DNA of 64,000 bases from an uncultured Pelosinus sp. (GTDB lineage Bacteria; Bacillota; Negativicutes; UMGS1260), in assembly GCA_900550105.1 (NCBI GenBank), contig URQW01000001.1, forward strand, positions 124,001 through 188,000. The letters run 5' to 3'. Position 1 is the stretch's first letter; every line of letters begins with the position of its first letter. Position numbers and translations under genes: made by a program. The notes under the pieces are model-generated. The model was given only the letters and a program-made list of their open reading frames with translations. It ran no database searches and was not told where the DNA came from. This document shows positions 25,350 through 34,801 of the stretch, in pieces.

Positions 25350-25952
25350 ATGCAAAGAATAACCATAATGGTTTTGCTAGCAGCTTTATGGATTGTTCCT
25401 AGTCTTGGATCAGCTATGCAATTATCCTCCCCTGTACTGTTAGGCGGCTTCGCCGGCAAACTGCAAGAAACCCCCTTTAATATGCGTTTTTCTAGCGTGG
25501 ACGATCAGTTCTGCGACTTTGGCCAGGACCAAGACCATGTTATCCGGGTTTACGGTCAAAAAACAGCTTTCGGTAGAACAGCCTACACTCAAATTGGCCT
25601 TGCCAATAAATCCAGTGTGCGCTATCCCTTTTGGGGCGATAAAATTTACGAAGTCAAAACAGATATTGGAATTCGCATTTATGTAACTATCGCCCAAGGT
25701 TCTGACGGAGTCTGTGGAGTTGATATATTTGGCATAGATAGAACTGGAAACTTCGTAAAATATCTCAATTGGAAAGACTTAAAAAATTATCGTTGGAATG
25801 AATTTTATGGTTCCATAGGTACGCGTGTACAAGTATTTTTACAAGGCGACACAATACTACTCAAATGCGGCTCAGGCACAAGCACCTGGAAATATATCCT
25901 TAAATGGGATGACAATGCCCAGTGGTTTGGCATTGATTATGCTGAAGAATAA
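25350..25952 (+). CDS. Secreted protein of unknown function
   Basis: A 200-residue exported protein with a short signal peptide (IMVLLAALWIVPSLGSAM). It aligns in order with the previous gene product: FCDFG-x6-IRVY, IYEV-x5-IRIYV, WNEFY and WKYILKWDDNAQWFGIDY. It is shorter because a central segment of about 40 residues is missing. No known domain is recognised. AAGGAGG precedes the ATG. It is the last gene of the three-gene secreted unit and is followed by a terminator. Confidence 0.8.
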   Translation: MQRITIMVLLAALWIVPSLGSAMQLSSPVLLGGFAGKLQETPFNMRFSSVDDQFCDFGQDQDHVIRVYGQKTAFGRTAYTQIGLANKSSVRYPFWGDKIYEVKTDIGIRIYVTIAQGSDGVCGVDIFGIDRTGNFVKYLNWKDLKNYRWNEFYGSIGTRVQVFLQGDTILLKCGSGTSTWKYILKWDDNAQWFGIDYAEE

Positions 25953-26009
25953 CTACCCCTTTCCGAAAGATTTTAGTTTCTTTTCATTTACTACAACGAC
26001 TTTATTAGA

Positions 26010-26055
26010 AAAATGACTATGATTCATTTCAATAATGAACCATAGTCATTTTTCA
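26010..26055. terminator. Bidirectional terminator between the secreted unit and the radical SAM gene
   Basis: Long arms (26010-26028 with 26034-26053, one mismatch) with A4 on one side and T5 on the other, placed between two convergent genes. Confidence 0.88.
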
Positions 26056-26164
26056 CTTCCAACTCTATGAAATCTAACGATAACAGTTATTAAATGTTCT
26101 TTTATAAATTCAAAAAAGTACTCTCAATATATAACTAGATCAACTAACTAAATAACACGCCATT

Positions 26165-27289
26165 CTACAACACAACGAGTTCCGGTTTATATTCTTCAGG
26201 CAGTTCTTCTTCCTGTAAAAACTTAAAATTATCATCATTGAGAATTGGCATAAAAACTTCATAAGGAATCATCGCAAACTCACAGGCATAATTACTGGCG
26301 CCAAACCACATGCCTTCTTTGCTGCTCAAATTTAAGCTACGGGCAAATTTGGTATTATTAGAACAGTCATGAACAACCAAGTCCCATTGTTCTGCCGCAG
26401 CAATTTTCATGAATTTCAAAGTCAGTTCTCGACTCCAAATCGGTGATATATAACCATGGCGAGAAATATACATATTCTCCCCATAGTAATTATCAATATT
26501 ATTGGCATTTAAATGAAGTTCGGCACAATTGATAAAATCAAGTTTAGTGGCAAAAATTGCTTCCTTCTTCTTGAAAAACGCTTCGAAAAACTCCGGTGTC
26601 ATAGGCGTTTCAATTCCTACATTTTTAATATATTTTTTTGCCAAACCAATATTCGCAATGACTTTATCGGCACAGTTAGAAGCGCCGAGATTAAAGCGAA
26701 TCTCATCAAGCCCCGCTTCGCCTAAGGCTTTCAAAGTTTCTTCGGTCGCTAACGTGCCATTGGTGTATAAGTGCTGATGAATCTGAGCTTCGCTAAATTT
26801 TCGAATAATAGAATAGTATTTTTCAATTTCCATGAACGGCTCTAAATAAACATAAGAAATCCCTGTTGGCTTTTTGTGAATGGAGAGAAGCAAATCGAGA
26901 TCCTTCTCATAAAATTTCGTGCCGCCAATATCCCATAAGCCCTCGCCAACGGGCCGAATATCATCTAGCTCGCCATAATTATAACAGAACTTACATTCCA
27001 AATTGCATTTGTTCGTTTTTCGAATTGCACTTAGCCCTGTCCCTAGCAGGCAGGAGCGGCAGCCTTTGGGAAATTTGCTGTCATTACCAACAAACAAAGT
27101 TCTATTTTCTAAGTTTTTTAAGTCTGTAATTTCAGCCATTAGCTGTTCATTGCGCTGATCAATTGCTGCTTCAATTTGAGCAAAGACCGCATAAACAATC
27201 TCTTCATGTTTTACAGTAAATGCTTCGTTATCGCCCATTTGTGAAAAATAATCAAACCAGATTAACGCATCTTGCTTCGAAATCTTCAT
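26165..27289 (-). CDS. Radical SAM protein
   Basis: A 374-residue protein with the radical SAM cluster motif C95-x3-C99-x2-C102 (CNLECKFC). YVYLEPFMEI, HLYTNGTLAT, and DEIRFNLGAS follow as in AdoMet-binding barrels. A further pair, C77 and C80 (GCRSC), lies before the canonical motif. More cysteines occur late in the barrel (NCAELHLN, HDCSNN, YACEF), so an auxiliary cluster is possible. There is no SPASM motif that I can define. It has no operon partner, so the substrate is unknown. Confidence 0.85.
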   Translation of the reverse strand: MKISKQDALIWFDYFSQMGDNEAFTVKHEEIVYAVFAQIEAAIDQRNEQLMAEITDLKNLENRTLFVGNDSKFPKGCRSCLLGTGLSAIRKTNKCNLECKFCYNYGELDDIRPVGEGLWDIGGTKFYEKDLDLLLSIHKKPTGISYVYLEPFMEIEKYYSIIRKFSEAQIHQHLYTNGTLATEETLKALGEAGLDEIRFNLGASNCADKVIANIGLAKKYIKNVGIETPMTPEFFEAFFKKKEAIFATKLDFINCAELHLNANNIDNYYGENMYISRHGYISPIWSRELTLKFMKIAAAEQWDLVVHDCSNNTKFARSLNLSSKEGMWFGASNYACEFAMIPYEVFMPILNDDNFKFLQEEELPEEYKPELVVL

Positions 27290-27407
27290 TATCTATCCGC
27301 CTATCTATTCATTGTTTTATATTAAAAATATAACACATATTTGTGCCAAACTTATTATATTTCCATAAATCTTACTTATCTCCTTCAACTACTTTAACTA
27401 CACTAGA

Positions 27408-30400
27408 CTATTTTATCGGCTTATATAGATTCTCTGCCTGCTCTATAAGTAGTTGAATTGCCGCAGTTTCGGTAAGCGGGCGACTAAACAAATAGCCTTG
27501 AATATAATCACACCGGTGATCCAGCAAATAGGCCAATTGTTCTTCCGTCTCTACTCCTTCCGCCACAACTTTCATATTAATATCGTGAGCCATGTTAATG
27601 ATCGAACTGATAATTTTTACCCCGGGAACCTCAGCTGTGATCATATCAATAAAAGACTTATCAATCTTAAGTGTTGTCACAGGTAAATTCAGTAAATAAG
27701 TCAATGAGGAAAAGCCCGTACCGAAATCATCAAGGGACAGCTTTATTCCTAGGTTCTTAAGCTGAATTAGTTTACTGACAGCATCCTCCATTGACGCCAT
27801 CAGCGAGCTCTCGGTAATTTCCAACTCCAACTGTTGCGCTTCAATCTTTGCTGCTTTCATGGCATTTAAAACGATAGCAATAAAATCATCTCTGACAATT
27901 TGTTTGGCCGATATATTTACGGCAACATGAACTTCGCTCCACCCTTGATCTGTCAGACGGCGAGCAAAGCGGCAGGCTTCGTTGAGCACCCATTGTCCAA
28001 TATCAGGAATCAGACCAGCGCGTTCAGCAAGCGGTATAAACTGCAACGGCGATACTATGCCATGTTCGGCGCTACGCCAACGTAACAGCGCTTCAAAGCC
28101 AATGATTTTTTTCCTGACAGGATCAATCTGTGGCTGATAAACAAGTGAAAACTCCTGTAACGCCAAGGCATAACGCAGCGAGTTCGTCAATCGCATTTCC
28201 TGATAGGCTTCCTGTTGCATCTCTTCCGTATAAAAGCGCCAACAATTTTTGCCGCCTCTTTTCGCAGCATACATGGCATTATCGGCATTTTTAATGATTT
28301 CTTCTGTTGTACTGCCATCAGCAGGATAAGCAGCAATACCAATACTCGCCGCCATGTGAAACTGGCTGCCAAAAATTTCTTTGGTTCTTCCTAATGCCAT
28401 ATTTAGCTCATAGACAATTTTCTTGATTTTACTGTGTTCCTTAATGCCGGAAAGAACGACAACAAACTCATCGCCGCCTACTCTAGCCACAAAAACATCT
28501 TTTCCCACTATACTAACAATTCTAAGCCCTGCTTCAACAATAATTTTATCGCCATAAGTGTGGCCATAAGTATCATTAATCAGTTTTAAGTCATCTAAAT
28601 CGATAAACAAAACAGCACCATAAGCTTCTCCTCTGCGAGCATGTTCCATTTCAGCAGCTAACCATTCATTCAGTTGCCGTCGATTGGCCAGGTCTGTCAA
28701 TGAGTCAAAATAAGCCATATGCTTAATGGCTTCCTCCTGCCTAGTTTTCTCGGCTTCAATCTTCACGCGTTCAGTAATATCTTGGTTGGTACCGTAAACC
28801 TTGATAAAGCGACCTGCCGCATCTTTTACAGCAAATCGCCGCACCAGAACAGTACGGACTTGACCGTCTCGCCGAATAATTCGATGAACCAGATCATCGA
28901 CCGGTTCAATTGCTTCGACCCGCTCACTGGAAAGAAGAAAGTTCTGTTCATTCTTTAGCATCCACAGATCTTCGGGATGAACAAATTCTTGAGCATAGTG
29001 ATCCCAAGACATTGAAAGGCCTTCGTTCGCTACATTCGTAGCATATATATTATAAAACTCATCGCTAAAAGTAAATAGCCCCGTTGACGGAGTATATTCC
29101 CATGGTCCTAAACTCGCCAGCCCAGCTGCGACAGCCAGCATATTCCGGCTATCGATCAGTGCCGCTTCCTGTTGCCTGCGCTGCCGCTCCGCCTGTATTC
29201 GCTGCGTAATATCATGAGTAATCGTTAAAATATATCTTTCATCTTCAATGGTGACCATTCTCGCTGACATCAGTCCGCAAATTTCTCGTCCATCTTTCCG
29301 ACGAAACCATGCTTCTAGATTATTTACTTGCCCCTGTTTTTCGAGTTCCTCTAACAATCGCTTTTTATCTGCTTCATGCCAAAGGCCAATTTGTTCTCGT
29401 GTACTGCCGATCAATTCAGCTCTCGTATAACCCGTACTTTGGCAAAAGCTTTCGTTGACATCGGCATAGGTGCCATCGATTCTGGCAATGGCTACAGCAC
29501 TAGGGCTCATTTGAAAAGCTGTAAAAAATCTTTCTTCTGACTGCCTGCGCTGCTTAGCTTCTCGTTGATGCTCTTCGATTTTCTTGCGCAAAGAAGCTAC
29601 TAAGAAAAAGTTACGCAAAGCAATGGCTGCCAGATCAGCAAAGCGTTGCAACAAAAAAAGTTCTTCTTCTGATAAAACCCGACCTGGCTCAACAAAGACG
29701 AGCCCTAGAGCGCCAAACATCCTGTCTTTTTGTTTAAGCGGCATTACCACACAATAATCTACATTGTCAAATATAGAATGAGGTAACCGATCTTTCCAAG
29801 CATGATAATTACTTACAGCGGCAACTTTACCAGTTCGGTAAGCCTGTCCGACTAACGCCTTGGTAATATCCACTTCATTTTTATGAGTGGTAAACATCCC
29901 AGTCCCTGTTTTTACTGTATAGGTCCCCTTGGCTTCATCGAAAACATGCACATATGTATGAGGAGCTTGAAACAGCTCCTTAACTCCGGCGACAATCTTT
30001 TCAAAGATAGCATCATCAGAATCATTATCTGTCATGAGGCCTGCCGTCATTTCATGCAGCAAGTTAAGTACTGTATTTTGTTGATAGATTTTTCCTTCCT
30101 TGCTTAGAAGTTCATCGAATTGCTGTCGCAATTCTTCTTCCGATGCCATGAGCTCTTCATAGGCGGCTAGTAGCTCTTCGTGAAGCAGTTGATAGTTCTT
30201 TTCACTGTCGTCAGGAAACAGCTTATCGGCCTGATTTCCTTCTTTCCCATTAAAAATGCCCATCAGAAACTCAGTTTCTTCCAACCGAACTTTACAATAC
30301 TTTATTCTTACCGCAAACGTCAGCTTATCCCGCTTCCTGTGAATTGCTTGGCACAAAACAGCCTCTTGTCGCGCGGATCTCATCAGTCTGTCAAAACAAC

Positions 30401-30617
30401 TTTCTTCTTGGATCGCATACAATTCATGAAAGCCAAGTTGCTTAAACTCTTCAGCAGAATACCCATAAATCTTAGACGCTGCATGATTGGTATATACCAC
30501 TTTCCCCGAACAATCAAATACTAGAATCCCATCCAATACCCGTTCCGCAATGTATTGAAACGCCAGTGGGATCGTACTATTGATATTTTTCTGATATTTC
30601 TCCTTCCAATCATGCAC
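27408..30617 (-). CDS. PAS-GAF-PAS-PAS-GGDEF-EAL c-di-GMP signalling protein
   Basis: A soluble protein of about 1,069 residues. The domain order is PAS (15-120), coiled segment (140-185), GAF (200-345), PAS (365-480), PAS (490-625), GGDEF (640-800), EAL (815-1060). The GGDEF site is intact (RVGGDEF). The EAL site keeps GFEALLRW, EITESSL, DDFGTGFSS and KIDKSFI, so both synthesis and breakdown of c-di-GMP are possible. No membrane segment is present. A GTG at 30626 lies inside the ribosome site, whereas the GTG at 30617 is eight bases from AAGGAG and was chosen. It is divergent from the enoate-reductase gene. Confidence 0.92.
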   Translation of the reverse strand: MHDWKEKYQKNINSTIPLAFQYIAERVLDGILVFDCSGKVVYTNHAASKIYGYSAEEFKQLGFHELYAIQEESCFDRLMRSARQEAVLCQAIHRKRDKLTFAVRIKYCKVRLEETEFLMGIFNGKEGNQADKLFPDDSEKNYQLLHEELLAAYEELMASEEELRQQFDELLSKEGKIYQQNTVLNLLHEMTAGLMTDNDSDDAIFEKIVAGVKELFQAPHTYVHVFDEAKGTYTVKTGTGMFTTHKNEVDITKALVGQAYRTGKVAAVSNYHAWKDRLPHSIFDNVDYCVVMPLKQKDRMFGALGLVFVEPGRVLSEEELFLLQRFADLAAIALRNFFLVASLRKKIEEHQREAKQRRQSEERFFTAFQMSPSAVAIARIDGTYADVNESFCQSTGYTRAELIGSTREQIGLWHEADKKRLLEELEKQGQVNNLEAWFRRKDGREICGLMSARMVTIEDERYILTITHDITQRIQAERQRRQQEAALIDSRNMLAVAAGLASLGPWEYTPSTGLFTFSDEFYNIYATNVANEGLSMSWDHYAQEFVHPEDLWMLKNEQNFLLSSERVEAIEPVDDLVHRIIRRDGQVRTVLVRRFAVKDAAGRFIKVYGTNQDITERVKIEAEKTRQEEAIKHMAYFDSLTDLANRRQLNEWLAAEMEHARRGEAYGAVLFIDLDDLKLINDTYGHTYGDKIIVEAGLRIVSIVGKDVFVARVGGDEFVVVLSGIKEHSKIKKIVYELNMALGRTKEIFGSQFHMAASIGIAAYPADGSTTEEIIKNADNAMYAAKRGGKNCWRFYTEEMQQEAYQEMRLTNSLRYALALQEFSLVYQPQIDPVRKKIIGFEALLRWRSAEHGIVSPLQFIPLAERAGLIPDIGQWVLNEACRFARRLTDQGWSEVHVAVNISAKQIVRDDFIAIVLNAMKAAKIEAQQLELEITESSLMASMEDAVSKLIQLKNLGIKLSLDDFGTGFSSLTYLLNLPVTTLKIDKSFIDMITAEVPGVKIISSIINMAHDINMKVVAEGVETEEQLAYLLDHRCDYIQGYLFSRPLTETAAIQLLIEQAENLYKPIK

Positions 30618-30785
30618 ATGTCTCACTCCTTGGGCTAAAGTTTGATATATTGGACATATTTTATTTCAACAGTTCAGCTATAATCATCATTTTAGTCGTA
30701 ATTATTATCTAAATAGTACTGTTATTGGAATCAACTGTCAACGAATAAACATATCAGGGTAATTTATCGACAAAAATACCAAGCC

Positions 30786-30814
30786 TTGACGCTTCTTTCT
30801 GCTTGTTATAAAAT
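30786..30814 (+). promoter_or_regulatory. Promoter of the enoate reductase-tetR unit
   Basis: TTGACG, 17 bp, TAAAAT. A start codon at 30786 would lie on the -35 box itself, which supports the downstream ATG at 30864 as the true start. Confidence 0.75.
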
Positions 30815-30863
30815 TAACTTAATCAATTCACTGAATACACTAGATGAAATGAGGATGTCTTGT

Positions 30864-32861
30864 ATGTCGTACAAATATAAAAAGCTCTTTGAACCTGTAA
30901 CAATTGGTTCCCTAGAAATTAAAAATCGTTTTGCCATGGCGCCGATGGGTCCATTAGGTCTAGCCGACGCCGAGGGCGGCTTTAACCAGCGCGGCATCGA
31001 ATATTATACGGCCCGCGCTCGCGGCGGCACTGGTCTGATCATTACGGGCGTAACTTTTGTTGATAACGTCATTGAAGAGCATGGCATGCCCAGTGTTCCC
31101 TGTTCCACCCATAATCCGCTCCACTTTATCCGTACCGCCCGGGAAATGACGGAACGCATCCACGCCTATGACGCGAAAATTTTTCTGCAGCTTAGCGGCG
31201 GCTTTGGTCGGGTAACAATCCCAACTAATTTAGGAGAATTTCCCCCGGTGGCGCCTTCGCCAATCAAACATCGCTGGCTTGATAAAACCTGCCGGGAGCT
31301 TACTATCGAAGAAATTAAAACCATCGTTAAAAAATTTGGCGAGGGGGCCTTTCAGGCTAAACGCGCTGGTTTTGACGGCGTACAAATTCACGCTGTACAT
31401 GAAGGTTATCTCATCGATCAATTTGCCATTTCCTTCTTCAATAATCGCACCGACGAGTACGGCGGAGCCTTGCCGAATCGCCTGCGCTTTGCTCGGGAAA
31501 TTGTGGAAGAAATTAAAGCAAGATGCGGCCAGGACTTCCCTGTTACTTTACGCTACAGCCCGAAAAGCTTTATTAAAGACTGGCGGGAAGGCGCTTTGCC
31601 TGGTGAGGAATTTGAAGAGAAAGGTCGAGATATTCCCGAGGGAATTGAAGCAGCCAAACTGTTAGTCGCTTATGGCTATGACGCCCTCGATATTGATGTT
31701 GGTTCCTATGACTCCTGGTGGTGGAGCCATCCCCCGATGTATCAAGAAAAAGGTCTCTATATCCCCTACGCGAAAATCATTAAAGACGTCGTCTCCGTGC
31801 CCATTCTATGTGCCGGACGAATGGATAACCCCGACTTAGCCCTACAAGCTGTCAATGATGGCGCTTGCGATATGATCAGCCTCGGTCGCCCCCTCTTAGC
31901 GGACGAAAATTACGTAAATAAACTTCGTGCCAATAAGTTAGCTGAAATTCGTCCCTGTCTCTCTTGCCAGGAAGGCTGCATGGGACGCATTCAAGAATAC
32001 TCGGCCTTAAATTGCGCCGTAAATCCTGCGGCCTGCCGGGAAAAAGAAGCTGCATTAACGCCCGCCTTAATCCGAAAAAAAGTCGCCATTATCGGCGGTG
32101 GTGTTGCTGGGTGTGAAGCCGCTAGAGTTTTAGCCTTGCGCGGACATAGCCCAGTGATTTATGAAAAAACTAGCCGCCTTGGCGGAAATCTGATTCCCGG
32201 CGGAGCGCCCGATTTTAAAGAGGATGATCACGCCCTTGTCGCCTGGTATGAACATACCCTCAACAAATTGGGAGTAGAAATCCATCTCAATACGGAAATG
32301 ACTCCTTCTATGATAAAAGAAACTTCCGCCGATTCCCTGATAATCGCAACTGGTTCTAAACCAAAGCGATTCAGTCTCGGCGATAACAGCAAGGTATACT
32401 CGGCTGCCGAAGTATTGTTAAAACAAGTTGACCCAGGTAATCAGGTCGTGATTGTCGGCGGCGGCTTAGTGGGCTGCGAGCTTGCTATTTGGCTGGCCAA
32501 AACCAATACAAATGTTACTCTGGTGGAAATTCAAGACAAGCTGCTAGCCCTAAACGGACCCCTCTGTCATGCCAATTCGGATATGCTAGAAAAACTAGTT
32601 CCCTATTGCGGCGTTACTGTACTAACAGATGCCAAAGTTTTAAAAACCACACCAACAGGCGTCTTAATCCAGCATAATGGACAAGAGCAGGACTACCCTG
32701 CTGACAGTGTAATTCTAGCCGTAGGCTACACTTCGGAAAATTCTCTGTACCAGGCATTTAAATATGAAATCGCTGAACTGCATCTAATCGGCGACGCCCG
32801 CAAAGTTTCAAACATTATGTATGCAATCTGGGATGCCTATGAAGTAGCTGCCCATCTATAG
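30864..32861 (+). CDS. 2-enoate reductase / 2,4-dienoyl-CoA reductase family flavoenzyme
   Basis: A 665-residue three-domain enzyme. The N-terminal OYE barrel (1-360) has FAMAPMGPLG, GVQIHAVHEGYLIDQF and ISLGRPLLAD. A [4Fe-4S] motif follows with C365, C368, C372 and C384. The C-terminal half has FAD and NAD(P)H dinucleotide folds (VAIIGGGVAGCEAA and VVIVGGGLVGCELA). It ends in HLIGDARKVSNIMYAIWDAYEVA. Relatives reduce unsaturated acids or CoA esters (2-enoate reductase, FldZ, BaiCD). GAGG nine bases before the ATG supports this start. A TetR gene follows after 20 bp and is probably its regulator. Confidence 0.92.
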   Translation: MSYKYKKLFEPVTIGSLEIKNRFAMAPMGPLGLADAEGGFNQRGIEYYTARARGGTGLIITGVTFVDNVIEEHGMPSVPCSTHNPLHFIRTAREMTERIHAYDAKIFLQLSGGFGRVTIPTNLGEFPPVAPSPIKHRWLDKTCRELTIEEIKTIVKKFGEGAFQAKRAGFDGVQIHAVHEGYLIDQFAISFFNNRTDEYGGALPNRLRFAREIVEEIKARCGQDFPVTLRYSPKSFIKDWREGALPGEEFEEKGRDIPEGIEAAKLLVAYGYDALDIDVGSYDSWWWSHPPMYQEKGLYIPYAKIIKDVVSVPILCAGRMDNPDLALQAVNDGACDMISLGRPLLADENYVNKLRANKLAEIRPCLSCQEGCMGRIQEYSALNCAVNPAACREKEAALTPALIRKKVAIIGGGVAGCEAARVLALRGHSPVIYEKTSRLGGNLIPGGAPDFKEDDHALVAWYEHTLNKLGVEIHLNTEMTPSMIKETSADSLIIATGSKPKRFSLGDNSKVYSAAEVLLKQVDPGNQVVIVGGGLVGCELAIWLAKTNTNVTLVEIQDKLLALNGPLCHANSDMLEKLVPYCGVTVLTDAKVLKTTPTGVLIQHNGQEQDYPADSVILAVGYTSENSLYQAFKYEIAELHLIGDARKVSNIMYAIWDAYEVAAHL

Positions 32862-32881
32862 AGATTGATCGAGGTGATCTT

Positions 32882-33469
32882 ATGTCTACTATGACAAACC
32901 GCGCCAAACAAGCTGCCACTACCAAAGCAAAAATTTTCGACTGTGGCGTAAAGCTCATTCGAAAATACGGCTTTGATAAGGTTACAGTAGAACAAATTGC
33001 TGCGGATGCAGGCGTTTCCGTCGGTACCTACTACTATTACTTTCCTTCTAAGTTTGAGTTATTTAGTGAAATTTTCAAGAAGGCTGATGAATACTTTGAA
33101 AACCACGTGGAAAGTCAGCTAGAAGCAGAAAAGCCTTTAGATCAAATCGTTGAATTCTTTGATCGCTATGCTGACTTTACCCTATTAAACGGCTTAGACA
33201 TGGTAAAAAAACTCTATACGGCAGACAATAAGATGTTTATTACTAAAGGCCGCGCTATGCAAAACATACTTTGTGCAATTATTGTAGCAGGACAACAGTC
33301 GCAACAGATTTCTCCCAACCTATCGCCCCAAGAAATAACTAACATTCTCTTCATAGCAGGCCGCGGCGTCGTCTATGAATGGTGCCTCCATGACGGCGCC
33401 ACCGATCTAAAACAAGACATGAAACGAGTTATGCAAATCATGGTAAATGGCCTGCGCTACCAGGCCTAA
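32882..33469 (+). CDS. TetR-family transcriptional regulator
   Basis: A 195-residue regulator. The N-terminal TetR helix-turn-helix reads VEQIAADAGVSVGTYYYYFPSKFELFSEIF (about 38-67), and a helical ligand-binding domain follows. GAGGTG lies six bases before the ATG. It is in the same transcript as the enoate reductase and ends at a strong terminator. The likely role is substrate-responsive control of that enzyme, by analogy with other reductase-TetR pairs; the ligand is unknown. Confidence 0.92.
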   Translation: MSTMTNRAKQAATTKAKIFDCGVKLIRKYGFDKVTVEQIAADAGVSVGTYYYYFPSKFELFSEIFKKADEYFENHVESQLEAEKPLDQIVEFFDRYADFTLLNGLDMVKKLYTADNKMFITKGRAMQNILCAIIVAGQQSQQISPNLSPQEITNILFIAGRGVVYEWCLHDGATDLKQDMKRVMQIMVNGLRYQA

Positions 33470-33471
33470 CG

Positions 33472-33518
33472 AAAAAGGACAAGGAACTGACGCAACGTCA
33501 AATTCCTTGTCTTTTTTA
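33472..33518 (+). terminator. Terminator of the enoate reductase-tetR unit
   Basis: Long hairpin: 33472-33485 pairs with 33503-33517, with an inner TGACG/CGTCA stem and CAA loop, ending in T6. The remaining 33519-33713 holds no gene that I can support. Confidence 0.9.
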
Positions 33519-33713
33519 TAAAGCTAAATTCACAAATCCAATTTTATAAATTAAATCTCACGGTCTAAAATTGGTTACTGCTATTTGCAAATTTTATACT
33601 TTTATATATGAGCAACAATAGTCAGACACTTGATCCGTAGACACCTTGAATGTAGAGTTGGCAGGTATTTCAAAAGTTTGTCCGTGTCCCTTCCCTTTTC
33701 CTTAGTCCTGCCT

Positions 33714-34784
33714 CTACAGCCAGGACTTTCTTCGGAAATAAATTACCATGGCCGAAGTCAAGCAAACCATAACTACTAAAACGCCATAATAGCCATACTG
33801 CCATTTCAATTCTGGCATATTTTCAAAATTCATTCCATAGACGCCCGCAATAAAAGTCAAGGGAATGAAGATTGTAGAAATTACTGTAAGTAATTTCATC
33901 ACTTCATTCATACGGTTACTAATACTAGATAGGTAAATATCCAGCATGCCTGACAGCATGTCCCGGTAAATCTCTACGGTTTCTATGACTTGAATCACGT
34001 GATCATAAATATCGCGCAGATAAATATAAGTCGCTTCTTGAATATGGACCGACTCGCCGCGCTCCAATTCGCCAATCAATTCTCTAACTGGCCAGATTTC
34101 CTTGCGAATAAATAACATATCACGCTTCAGTTGATGTAATTCTTGTAAAAGTCTTTCATGGGGATGTATAACAATCTGCTCTTCCACCGTCTCAATTTTT
34201 TCGCCTATTCGTTCTAATACAAGAAAATAATGATCCACCATATTATCTAACAAAGCATAAAGTAAATAATCGGCTTTTCTTGTTCGCAACTTTGCGCGAC
34301 CTTGAATAACCCGTTCATAAACGCCGGAAAAGACATCATGAATGCCTTCAGTCCGCTCCCGGAAAGAGATTACATATCCCTCTCCCAAAATAAGACTAAT
34401 TTGTTGACTTTCATAACCCATTTGATTTTGTTGGATTGTTAAGGACTTGGCAATGACACAGAGATATTCGCCATAGTCTTCAAACTTAGGCCGTTGATTC
34501 GTATTTAATATATCTTCTAAGGTCAATGGATGGATTGAAAACTCCATTCCGATATCTGCAACAACCTTAGCGTTCAATCCTTGAATATCAATCCAAGTCA
34601 CGCCAGATTGATGCACTAAGTCCTTCAACTGCGCCAGCGGCGGATTCTCCTTTTCCTCGATAAGATTCTCGTTATAATGGATTACGCGAATCTTAACCTC
34701 CTCAGAATAAACATCACCAATATGTAATAACGTTCCTGGCGGAAGTCCCACCTTTTCAGCTATTGAACGTCTTTTTTTCTTCAT
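33714..34784 (-). CDS. corA: CorA-type magnesium/cobalt transporter
   Basis: A 356-residue channel subunit. The long cytoplasmic alpha/beta and helical part (1-290) is followed by two C-terminal transmembrane helices, with the selectivity motif YGMNFENMPEL between them. The acidic loop after GMN and the basic C-terminus (YFRRKSWL) are typical. It carries Mg2+ or Co2+ inward as a pentamer. AGAGGG upstream of the ATG supports the start. It is 17 bp downstream of a secreted-protein gene, so the two are probably co-transcribed. Confidence 0.95.
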   Translation of the reverse strand: MKKKRRSIAEKVGLPPGTLLHIGDVYSEEVKIRVIHYNENLIEEKENPPLAQLKDLVHQSGVTWIDIQGLNAKVVADIGMEFSIHPLTLEDILNTNQRPKFEDYGEYLCVIAKSLTIQQNQMGYESQQISLILGEGYVISFRERTEGIHDVFSGVYERVIQGRAKLRTRKADYLLYALLDNMVDHYFLVLERIGEKIETVEEQIVIHPHERLLQELHQLKRDMLFIRKEIWPVRELIGELERGESVHIQEATYIYLRDIYDHVIQVIETVEIYRDMLSGMLDIYLSSISNRMNEVMKLLTVISTIFIPLTFIAGVYGMNFENMPELKWQYGYYGVLVVMVCLTSAMVIYFRRKSWL

Positions 34785-34801
34785 GCATGATCCCTCTAAT
34801 C

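Noticed and set aside
33700..33725. Hairpin AGTCCTG/CAGGACT over the corA stop codon as a terminator
   Set aside because: No U-run follows on the minus strand.
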